Below, piece after piece: positions 54,101-64,000 of a stretch of 64,000 nt of DNA. Numbering within the stretch: position 1 is the stretch's first letter; every line of letters starts with the position of its first letter. The DNA is from Zasmidium citrigriseum (taxonomy: Eukaryota > Ascomycota > Dothideomycetes > Mycosphaerellales > Mycosphaerellaceae): contig NHNW01000011.1 in the NCBI GenBank assembly GCA_002786025.1, positions 62,001-126,000 on the forward strand, in the 5' to 3' direction. Both the position numbers and the translations under genes were made by a program. The notes under the pieces were generated by a model. The model saw only the letters and a program-made list of their open reading frames with translations, was not told the origin of the DNA and did no database searches.

Positions 54101-55589
54101 GTCTAGTAGCGCTAAGTCTATATTAGTAGCGCGCCTATTATTACCGTATCTATCTCCGAAGATATTAATAGCCTCGATATTAACCTAACTATAAGCTAAA
54201 ACCTAGCTTCGTCTATTCGTTAGATACCTCTATATATTTATATATAGACGACGAAGTAGGCTAGGCTTAAGCCTAATAGTTAAAGTAGGCTAGGCTAAGG
54301 AGGTAAAGCCTAGTAGACTAGATCGAAGCTAGGCTAAAGCCTAGATAGGGCCTACCTTAGCCTACTTTAGCCTAGTAAGAATACTAAAATAATAGGAGAG
54401 ACCGCCTTATATAAGTAGTTTACTATATATATATAAATACGAGATATAGATACTATATAGGTTAAAAAACGAGCTAGCTACGTACGCTAACTACGAAGAT
54501 CTAACTATCGTATATATAATAACGTAATCGTAAACTAACGGGAATAGCCGAAAGCTTAGCTTTAAAGCCGAGCTCTCGTCGTAATTTAATCCTTCCTTTA
54601 ATACTACTAATTTTTACGCTAGAGTAATAAAAATCGACCGCGTAATATCGAGAAAATATCGCGAGATATCTACTAACTACGCCTACTAGCTACGTAAGCG
54701 AATATAACGAAGTATAATCTATCTCCGTCGCTACTAGCTAACGAACCGCCGAAAATAACGCCTTTATCGAGAGGAAAGTATAGAAAGGCGGACGAGGACC
54801 TCTCGCTTAATAAGAATACTCGGCGCGACTATATACGTAAGTAGAAGATAAGTAAGGATAGGGCCGAGGAGAATAGAGAGCGTAAGAGAAAGAATACGGC
54901 CTTTAGAAGATAGGTAAAGAAGAATATAGAACTAGCTAAACTAAAGGGCTTAAGTAAGTAGTAGGAGAAGGTAAAACGAGATACTCTACGGGCTTAGTAG
55001 GAACTTAAGTAGTAAGTTAACTATAGCTAGTAGATATAGCTAGTAGTACTAACTCTCGTATAGGGTAATATCGATAGAGATAGCTAGCGACGAGAATACT
55101 ATATATATAGTAGAGGAAGCTAATAATATAGCCGCTAATAATACTATATCTAGTATAACTATTCCTAGTAATATAATTCCTAGTACCTATCGATAGAAGG
55201 CGTAGACTATAGTAGAGATCGAGGATAAGGAGTAGATCTACGACGAGAATAGCGAGCGTATAAGGCGGATAGGTATATATCTTTACTCGCCTAAGCTACC
55301 TAGTACTAATACTAAGGATAACGTATAGCGCGAGAGATCCTAGATCCGTAAGGCGATAGTAAATAAGGAGCTCTAGTAGCGGTTAGTCTAGAAATACTAG
55401 TATAAGGCTATTTATAAGATAATAAAGAAGCTAGACCGCCTTAAGCGTATCGGCCGTATAGGATACTTCCTTAAGACTAACGCTAAGCTCTTCTTTAGTA
55501 AGGAGCTAACGGTATATTACTTAGCTATAGCTAGTATATATAGCTAGTATAAGAGTACTTTACTAACGATAGATAGGATATATTAGTAG

Positions 55590-56480
55590 GTAGTAGTACC
55601 TTTAAGCTATACTACCTCTTTAACGAAACGGAGCGCGCGGTTATTAGAAACTATATAACCTAGGATAAGACGATTATATCTTTATAGGCTTAGATAGATC
55701 TACGCGGATACGACCTAGTTATATACGGATTTCTAGACGACCTGCTAATTTAAACGGCTACCGCGGCTAAGAAGATATATAATATCTTCGTTTAAGATAC
55801 TAAAGACCTTTATCTAGAGGTAGGCGTCTTTACCGAGATTATAATCTAAGAGCGTATACTAGCCGTCTTTAGAATTAAGCCTATATTTATAGAGCTAGTT
55901 AGCCTCGAAGACCTTACTCTCCTCGATAATAATAAGACGTAGTAGATCTTACGGAGTCTTTAAATAGCTAATACGCGAATTAAGAGTAGAGAGCCCCTAT
56001 ACTTTATAGAGGCTAATATTAACTTCGAGGAGGCTAGTCCTAACTTTAATAAGGCTAGTCCTAACTTTAATAAGGCTAGCTTCGACTTTAATAAGGCTAG
56101 CTTTAACTTTAATAAGGCTAGCTTTAACTTTAATAAGGCTAGCTTTAATTTTAATAAGGCTAGTCTTAACGAGTCCGCTAGTATAGCTAGTAGCCGTAGC
56201 TAGCTTAATATAGCTAATAAGCTAGTTAACTAGGCGATAGTAGAGAGTATAGGAGAGGAGGAGTTTAAGCTTACTATACTACTAACGGATCTAAATAGGA
56301 AGAGACTAGGTCTAGTTATACTAGACGTAGAGCCTATATAAGGTAATAGCGACGTATTAGACGATAACTAGATATAGGACGATACCCTAGCGGACTTTAG
56401 AGACGATAAAATAGATCTCGACTAGGGTTACTATAGTAACTAGTATATTAATATACTTAAGGAGGCTTTAGGCTCTTAAT
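55590..56480 (+). pseudogene. Relic reading frame ending in a heptapeptide repeat
   Basis: A plus-strand frame of about 290 codons runs up to a stop after EALGS near 56480. It carries a seven-copy heptapeptide repeat followed by an acidic tail (DDTLADFRDDKIDLD). Upstream (about 55.0-55.6 kb) a different frame is readable, so an intron or frameshift may lie near 55.59 kb. Function unknown. Confidence 0.35.
56030..56176 (+). repeat. 21-bp tandem repeat, seven copies, coding for KAS(P/F)NFN
   Basis: Seven consecutive 21-bp units such as AAGGCTAGCTTTAACTTTAAT keep the reading frame and translate to heptapeptides of the form KAS-P/F-NFN. The first and last units are diverged. Confidence 0.85.
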
Positions 56481-57650
56481 ATAACTCTCTTCTCTTTATC
56501 TATATCTCTATCTCCTACTCTACGTTATTATACCTCGCCTCGGTAGTACGATACTAAATAGCTTATAAGTCCCCCTATAATCTCTACGATTAATAATACG
56601 AGAAAGCGAACGATAATATAGCCGAGTACTTTAATCTAGGGTATTATAGTCTAATAAGCGCTTTAGGGAATATATAGTATCGCTAATTAGGCGTACCCGA
56701 GAGATAGAAGTAACCTCTATATCGCTAGTAGCTAGTAATCCTCTCCTAAGGCGGCGACTTTTCTAAATAATAAATAGCCTAGGATCCTCTCGTCGAACTC
56801 GTTCTTCTCCTACCTAGATATAAAGCTTACCTCTATCTATCTAGAATTAGATCGATACCTTATAGTTCTATAAGATTAAGGATATATATATTTACGAGGA
56901 TAAATATAAAAAAGCGCTAACTAAATACTACTATTCGTAGTAGGATAAGGTATTATAATATAGCCTATATAAGAAGCTCGTTAAAAAACGAGGATAGTTA
57001 CTATTCGAGTTTAGTAGTAGGAGGTCGAGCTCGTATATATAGTAATTCTACTATAAGGGCGTTTCTAAGGAGAGTAAACTCTATATTCTTTATTAAATCT
57101 ACGGGGTACGATTAGTATATCTAGGCCTTAATATAGAGACGACGACTATAGATCGATATTTATCTTTAAGAGGCTATCTAAGAGTAGTCGTAGTATAAGG
57201 ACGTAATAATACTAAAGCTACGAAGGCTAAAGAGCTTATAGTACGTCTTATACGAATACCTAGATCTACTAGCTACGTATACTAGTAACGCGTACGATAC
57301 TAACGAAGAATAGATATAGAAAAAGCGTTCGGGATTTAGGAGAGAATCGCTAAGTCTAAACGACTTTATAATACTATAGACTAATATAATTATTACTAAT
57401 AGGTTACTATTAGATTTCTTCGAGCGAGATTCGGTATAACGAACGTACCTTTATTTTTATAAGGAACTATAGTTCCGCTCCTCGATAACTTAATAAGTAC
57501 GGATTCGAGAACGCGAGAAGTAGGTAATATAGTAACTATAAGGATAAATTAATAAGTATAACGTAGTCGCTTTCGCTATTAATACGTAGTCTACTAGGTT
57601 AATATAGGCGTCGTTCCTTAGTATTAAGGGCTATTAGATTAATCCTACTT

Positions 57651-57841
57651 TGTTACGGGCTAAAGTCGACGCCCGAGTTACGCGCGGTTACGTAACTCTA
57701 GCTCGGCCCGCTAACACCTAGCTTAGTAGGCCTATAACTACTCCGCTTCCCTTACCCTCCTTTTCTAGATAGCTTATCGAATATTAGATTGTTTACGCCT
57801 AACTCTATTATACGGTCCCCTTATAGTATATTCGACTAACA
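57651..57841 (+). repeat. 5' long terminal repeat of the Ty3/gypsy element
   Basis: Begins TGTTA and ends TAACA, a 5-bp inverted terminal pair with the TG...CA ends required of LTRs, 191 bp apart and just upstream of the gag-pol relic. The TG and CA at the ends are among the few surviving in this region. The matching 3' LTR would lie beyond 64000, so direct confirmation is not possible here. Confidence 0.6.
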
Positions 57842-58169
57842 TAATAAGGGCGCTTTCTACGACGTCCTTCTACTACTACCGCGATACGTAGCGCCTTTAA
57901 TAAGCGCCGCCGCCGTCGCTCTACTATCTACCCTCGAGTCGAGATAAGACTCTCTATTAAGCGGCTCCGCTACTTCTACTAACTACCCGCCGTAGTTCTA
58001 ATTAAGGTTAAGTACCTTCTACTCTCTTCTTCTATATCTCTTATCTATTATCCGCTATAGCTAACGAGGATAATACGCTAGGCGCTATCGTCTACCTACG
58101 CCTTCTACTAGCTCTTAAGCGAGACTCGATCCTCTTTACCTACCTATATATACTAGCCGATACGTAAGA

Positions 58170-61100
58170 TATACTCGGCCGCCCTGACGACCTAGATCCT
58201 AAGCTAGATCCCTTCGTCGAGTACCGCGAAGCCGAGCTAGATATTTTAAACGAGCTACCTAAAGAAGGTATAGTCCTTAATACCCCTAAACTACTCGACC
58301 TTACCTACTTCGCTCGAGTAGACCTAAATAAGGAGGGTATAGAAACTACTATTAATGTTAAAGATAAGGAAGAGAATAGCGATACTATCTAAGTCCCTCT
58401 CGACTCCCTAAAAGACCTTACGCTAGAGGTATTTACTACTAAAGTAGTAACTAACCCTAACGAGATATATCTACTACTCCGTAAGCTAGCCTAGAACTAT
58501 AATAATACCGTTACTACTACGAACGCCCTTCTACGAGCTAACGACCTAAATAAGGAGAAGTTTAAGAAAGCGCTTCTTAAGATCTAAGCCCTAAATAAGA
58601 AACTCTCTAAGGTATAAGATAAGAAGAGTAGGGTATACTAGTCGGCTAAGTAGGCCGAATCCGACAAGCTACTAGTAGAGTAAGCTAAAGACAAGCTCGA
58701 GACTAGTCTAGATACTCTTTAAAAGAAGTACGACCTCCTTAAGGCTAGCTCTAGCTAGTAAGCTAATAGTAGGTAGCTAAGCCTACCTACCCCTAAGTCC
58801 GAATCTAATTCCGACTCTCTACCTAGATACCGCTACTACCGCCGCTAGCGCTCTAAGCCTTCTAACTTATCTAACCTCGACTCGAGTAACGATAATCGTC
58901 GCCCTCGACGTAACGCTCGTAAGAAGAAGAGTAGCTACTAAGCCTACTAATCTAACTCTAATAGCGAAGCTAATATATAAGGCGACTTCGCCTAGTACGA
59001 TCCGACTCTTCTTAACGCTATAAAGACTAGCCGCGACGTTAAGGACTCTAAGAAGTTCTTAGGTAATAATAAGTTTATACTTAAAGAATAGTTCGACTTA
59101 CTAGGTATAAAGCTCGCTATTACGAGATTCCGCGATATTAATATAGCTCTATATTACGTCCTCTCCTATACTACTAGTACCGCTTATAGTACGATTAAAG
59201 GCATAATCCCTCCGATACTCTAGCTTAAGAAGTCGTACGCTACTACTAATAAGTACTTCCGTTTAGTCCGCGAATATCTTAACTACCTTAACAACTACTT
59301 CGGAGTCTATAACGCCGTTAGCGACGCCTAGTACTAGATAGACTAGCTAACTATAGGCACTAACGAGAAGTTCTCTAATTTCTACCCTAAGTTTTAGAAA
59401 CTTAATACCTTTATACTAAAGCTACCTAGTAAGTAAGGCCTAAAGATAGAAGCTACTAAGCTCTATAAGAAGCTAAACGTTAAGTATAAGACGGCGCTTC
59501 GCCTCTAAGACTACTTAATACTAGCTAAGCTCGTTGCCCTTTACTAGCGCCTATAGTAAGAGAACTCTATTATCGATAATATATACCCCCGCGAGCCTAA
59601 GGATAATAATAATAAGCCTAAAGGTAACGGAGGCTAGTTAGGTAATAGCGGGTAGGCTAATAATAACCGCTCTCTAGCTAATAGTCTTAAGCTATAGAAA
59701 GACTACTCTACTAAATTCTAGTTCCTACCTAAGATAATACTAGAGCTCGCTAAGTAGTATCTACGCGAGAACCGCTATAAGCGCTACTATCGTATTAGCT
59801 ACGGACCTAACGACGAGGTCTACCCTCTTACTAAATATTAGTATACTACTAAGTTTACGAAAGACTCGCTAACTACTCTAGCTCCTACTACTAGTACTAA
59901 TACTAGCGCTACTACCCTAGTAGCCTCTACTAGCGAGGCCCTAAAAGCCTAAACTACTATTCGAGTACGACGAATAGTAGTAGCCTAAGTATATTACTAG
60001 AACTATATACCTTATTATTAACCTTTTCCTTTATACTATCTATAGAACCGAACTACGACGACGCCCTAGATATTAACGAACACTTCGTTATCCCTAGTAT
60101 AGTTAACGGTCGTAATATAATAATTTTCCTTAATAATAGCGGTACCGCTTCTTTCTATAATATACTCTTTACGTAATACTATTAACTACCTCTACTCCTA
60201 TTAACTATACCTATCCCCCTTAGACTCGCCGACCTCTCTAAGGCTACTACCTCTATTACGTACTATACTACTATACGCCTCGATATTAGTAGCTACTCCG
60301 AGAAACTTAAATACTTTATAGCTAATCTAGGCTATAATATCTCCCTAAGTAGGGACTAGTATTATAAGTACTAACCTAATAAGGACTAGCGGAATAATAA
60401 GCTTACGTTTATATAGTCTAGTTATTACGGCTATAGCCCTTATAAGGATACGTCTATTTCCGTAATTCGCTATATTAAGCCTACTCTCTTCTACGCGCGG
60501 TAGTTAGCCTCTAAATAGACCTACTAGCTACCTCCTTAGTCCCTCTAGGATAGAGACCTTAATACTAATATCGAGGAGGTAGGCGCCTAGGCGTTTAGTA
60601 TATATATATAGCGCCCTAGGGTTAAGGTATTCCTATACTACCTATAAGCTCTAGTTATTATAGTACCCCTAGCTTATAATACCGCTCTAGCCTACGCCTA
60701 CGCTATATACGTACCCTCTAATATCGCGAAGTTTATATAAACTCGTAATAAGGATAAAGATATTCTAGATCGACTACTAAAGGAGTACTAGGACTAGGTA
60801 GATATCTAGTCTCGACGTAAGGTAGACAAACTACTATCTTACTAGCCTACCGACTATAAGATCTACCTTAAGGATAATAGTAAGCTACTATATATTCGCC
60901 CTCGACCTATATCTACTATTAAAAATAAAGTTATTAAGAAGTAGATAGACGATTAACTTAAGAAAGGAAACATCCGCTCTAGTAGCTCCTCCGCTACGTT
61001 ACCTATCCTTATAGTTCGTAAGCTAAGTAGTAGTTTACGAGTTTACTAGGATTTCCGCGCCCTTAACGAGCTTACTATTAAGAGCCGTTATCTAATTCCC

Positions 61101-63870
61101 CTAATCTAGGACACTCTAAATAAGATCGCTAGAAAGTAGTAGTATACTAAACTCGATATTATCGCTACCTTTAATCGTATCTATATCGTAGAAGGCGATA
61201 AGTAGAAGACTACCTTTACTACGAGGTACGGGCAATTTAAATGCCTTATTATACCTTTTAGGCTCTATAACGCCCCTAGTACTTTCTAGTCGTATATTAA
61301 CGACTCCCTCCGAGACTACCTTAACGACTTTATATCTACCTATCTTAACGACCTTCTTATTTTTAGCGATACGTATAAGGAGTATATTACTTACGTCCGT
61401 AAGGTTCTAGATAAACTACGCGTAGCTAGCCTCTAACTCGATATTAACAAGTACGAGTTCTACGTTAAGTAGACTAAATATCTCGGCCTTATTATAGGTA
61501 CTAATAGGATTCGTATAGACCTAGCTAAGGTTAAAGCAATCTATAACTAGGCTACTCCGTAGAGCGTAAAGGATATACTCTCCTTCCTCGGGTTCGCTAA
61601 CTTCTATTACCGCTTTGTATAAGGCTACTTAAAGATCGCCTTACTACTTACTAACCTAATACGGAAGACCGACGATAAGCGCACCTTTACCTAGACTAAT
61701 ACCTATAAGAAAGCCTTCGTCGCCCTTAAAGCTACCTTTACTAGCGATACTATCCTTACCTACTTTATTCCTAGACGAGCTATAGTTATTAAGATAGATA
61801 CTTTAGACTTTGTTATAGCTATAGTCCTCTCGTAATACGATAATAAAGGAGTGCTATACCTAGTCGCCTATATATCTAAGAAGATATCCCTATAGGAATA
61901 TAACTATAATATCTATAATAAAGAGCTACTAGCTATCGTTAAAGTATTCGAGGAATAGCGCCCTAAGCTTATATCTTACTACGATAAGGGCACTAACTCT
62001 ACTAAGGTCTCCGAGTACTCTAAAGGCAAGCTAGTACTTATCTACTCTAACTATAAGAACTTAGAGTATTTTATAACTAGTAAGTAGCTTAACTAACGTT
62101 AAGCCTACTAGTCTAAGTTCCTATCTTAATTCTTCTTTAAAGTTATCTACTAGCCTAGTACGTAAGGCACTAAGCCCGATAGTCTAACTAGGCGTCCGTA
62201 AGATCGCCTTTCTAACCCTATTAACCCCCGACTTATATAGTAGCTCCGTACGCTACTACTAGTAAAGAACCTTATCTACTCTAAGGATATTACCCTTAGC
62301 TCTACGAGCCTCGATCTGTATTAAGAACCTACTATATTAGAGACTATACGTTAAGCCTACTCCGACCTAGATATTAGTACCGCTATAGAGTAAGTCGCTA
62401 GTAGTAATCTAGCTAAGCTACTCCGCTCTTAAAAGATCGATAACCGAGGAGCTAAAGTCGTTAACGGACTTATCTACGTTAAGAACTAGTACGGCTTATA
62501 TATACTATACGTGCCTACCGATTCCGACCTATACCGTAATATTACTCGCTAGTACTATAAGCGATCTAGCTATACTAGCCGCGCTAAAATACTAGATTGT
62601 ATCTAGCGTAACTTTATCTAGTCTAGCCTTTCTTACGCCGCTCGCTAGGCTACCTAGAACTACTATAACTATCTCTCTAACAAGTAATCTAATAATCTTA
62701 AGGCTAGACTCCTATAATTACTACCTCTACCCTTCGAACTATAGGACGATATTACGATAGACTTTATCGTATCGCTTCCGCCTTCTAAATTATCCGTCGA
62801 TAGTTACGAGTATAGTAATATCCTTACTATTACTAACCGGCTAGGTAAGGGCGTTAAGATAATTAGGGTGTAATCTATAGAAGCCGAGTATATCGCCTAC
62901 GTTATAGTCGACCGCTACTACTAATATTATAGTCTCCCCTTATACATTATTAGCGATAGAGGCTCTTAATAGATCTTAGCCTTCTAGCGCCGCCTATACT
63001 AACTACTCGGTATTAATTACCGCCTCTCTATAGCGTTCTACTCCTAGACTAATAGATAAGCTAAGAATACTAATAAGGATATAGAACGTTTCCTACGAGC
63101 GTATATTTCCTATACTTAGGACGACTAGATAGACTAGCTACCCCTCTTTTAAGTCGCTTATAATAATAATATCTATAAGTCGACTAGAGTCTTACCTATC
63201 TTCGCTAAGACTACTTATAACTTACGTACTACCGTATCTACGCTACCTAAGTTACTCGCTACCTAGCCTTATATAATAAGACTATCCGCTAAAGTAGCTA
63301 ACGTATTCGCTACGCGGATAAAGGCTATATAGTCCTTCCTCCAAGATTAGATCCTACTCGCTTAGTAGACCTAAGCCGACTACGCTAATACTAGCTACGT
63401 AGTACCTCCTTACTATTAAGTAGGTAATAGGGTATATATTAACACTCGTAACTAGGCTACTTCTCGCCCTTCTAAGAAGCTTAACGTTAAATAGTATAGA
63501 CCTATTACTATTACTAATATCCTCTATAGAGGCAAAGCTTTTAAGCTTAATCTAAACCCTACCTCTATCGCTATATATAATACCTTTAGCCCCGATCTTC
63601 TAAAACTATACCTACCTAACGTCGATATTAGTACCTAACCTCTACTAATTTAGGTTATATAAGCTAATCGAACTAAAGACTACTATAAGGTAGATACCGT
63701 CCTTAACTTAAGGAAGCGTAGAAGAGGCGTTTAATACCTTATAAGATAGAAAGGATATCTAGATAGCGAGGCTACCTAGGAGCCCGCTACTTAGGTCTTC
63801 GCTAACGTACTAGCTACTATCGCTAACTTCTACTCTAACTACCCTAATAAACCTATACTTACTAGCTTCT
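58170..63870 (+). pseudogene. gag-pol relic of the Ty3/gypsy element
   Basis: Gag-like sequence lies at about 58.2-60.0 kb (for example NEKFSNFYPKF near 59.37 kb). A protease-like LNNSGTA follows near 60.1 kb. Reverse transcriptase spans about 60.9-61.62 kb with RYGQFKCLIIPF and YLNDLLIFS; the active-site Asp-Asp has become Asn-Asp by a TG to TA change. RNase H is at about 61.79-61.96 kb (KIDTLDFVIAIVLS, YNKELLAIVKVFEE). Integrase is at about 62.5-63.4 kb, with a zinc-binding remnant (His and Cys changed), IDFIVSLPPSK and ISDRGS. A chromodomain is at about 63.69-63.86 kb. Not functional. Confidence 0.8.
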
Positions 63871-64000
63871 ACCCGCTACTAGGGTAGATTACGTATAAGT
63901 AGCTAACTAATAGGTAGCCTTCTACCTATATACCCTCTAGCGCGCTAGTACTAGATAGCCCGCTTATTACTAAACCTATAGTAGCTTAGAATAGAAGTAG

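Larger units (their letters stand above)
41546..57650. mobile_element. RIP-saturated repeat block of unidentified element(s)
   Basis: For about 16 kb CA and TG are nearly absent (about a dozen seen by eye), while TA is very abundant and CG remains common, on both strands. This is the expected end product of repeat-induced point mutation acting on CpA. No transposase, reverse transcriptase or recombinase motif was recognised. Several long frames remain readable: minus strand at about 42.44-43.39 kb, plus strand at about 44.68-48.95, 50.12-51.12 and 55.59-56.48 kb. Two short tandem arrays and some six-base simple repeats (for example AGTACT at about 43684-43714) are embedded. It may be one large element or several nested ones; the ends are not resolved, except that the left edge is sharp. 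Confidence 0.75.
57651..64000 (+). mobile_element. Ty3/gypsy chromovirus-type LTR retrotransposon, RIP-mutated, truncated by window end
   Basis: The domain order is LTR, gag, protease, reverse transcriptase, RNase H, integrase, chromodomain, all on the plus strand, which is the Ty3/gypsy order. The element is inactivated by many TAA/TAG codons and loss of ATG. It retains about 35 CA/TG dinucleotides by eye in 6.3 kb, far more per kb than the block to its left, so it has been mutated less completely. Confidence 0.85.

Noticed and set aside
54250..54372. Cluster of TAGGCT/AGCCTA words suggesting terminal inverted repeats
   Set aside because: Imperfect and could arise from the limited word set left after RIP; no partner repeat was found.
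41546..64000. Centromere or AT-isochore explanation by base composition alone
   Set aside because: The block keeps many G and C bases and CG sites; the specific feature is loss of CA/TG, which RIP explains better.

Overview
The window looks like nuclear DNA of a filamentous ascomycete, most likely a dothideomycete (inference from gene content and style). Protein genes carry short introns of about 45-150 bp with GT...AG ends. They include a Cyc8/Ssn6 corepressor, a Zn2Cys6 transcription factor, a DOCK-family exchange factor, a secreted GH2 beta-mannosidase, a PAZ-less Dicer-2 and a proteasome alpha-2 subunit. Its right third is repeat DNA with the signature of RIP (repeat-induced point mutation, CpA to TpA), a process specific to fungi.

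Layout. 1-1818: upstream region of the Cyc8/Ssn6 gene (1819-4589, +). 5103-6277: six-exon short-chain dehydrogenase (+). 6278-9682: poorly resolved stretch with a probably decayed minus-strand gene at about 8085-9094. 9683-12244: intronless Zn2Cys6 factor (+), convergent with a Ser/Thr-rich GPI-anchored wall protein (12721-13650, -). 15189-16238 (-) and 16364-16939 (+): histidine phosphatase with a C-terminal PIP box, and a small RRM protein, sharing a 125-bp promoter. 17160-23084 (-): DOCK protein. 24121-26990 (+): beta-mannosidase. 27145-27911 (-): F-box-like protein. 28482-28697 (-): small secreted cysteine-containing protein, divergent from Dicer-2 (29640-34187, +). 34331-35337 (-) and 35778-36710 (+): proteasome alpha-2 and a membrane RING-CH ubiquitin ligase, divergent. 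37120-38553 (-): coiled-coil protein with hendecad repeats. 39383-41331 (+): Hsp70-like ATPase.

From about 41.55 kb to the end the sequence changes abruptly. CA and TG dinucleotides almost vanish (about a dozen seen by eye in 16 kb), while CG stays common. This is the pattern of RIP driven to saturation. Because ATG contains TG there is virtually no start codon, so ordinary ORF finding returns nothing there. Two parts can be separated. 41.55-57.65 kb holds relics of unidentified long reading frames on both strands, including one of about 1,400 codons. From 57,651 to beyond the window end lies a Ty3/gypsy chromovirus-type LTR retrotransposon with its 5' LTR, gag, RT, RNase H, integrase and chromodomain still readable through the mutations. 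The second part keeps clearly more CA/TG and was probably inserted or mutated later.

Functional links are modest. The genes are mostly independent housekeeping or regulatory genes in divergent and convergent pairs. Two genome-defence themes lie within 10 kb of each other: an intact RNA-silencing Dicer, and a repeat block inactivated by RIP. The secreted beta-mannosidase, the GPI wall protein and the small secreted protein fit a plant-associated or saprotrophic lifestyle (inference).
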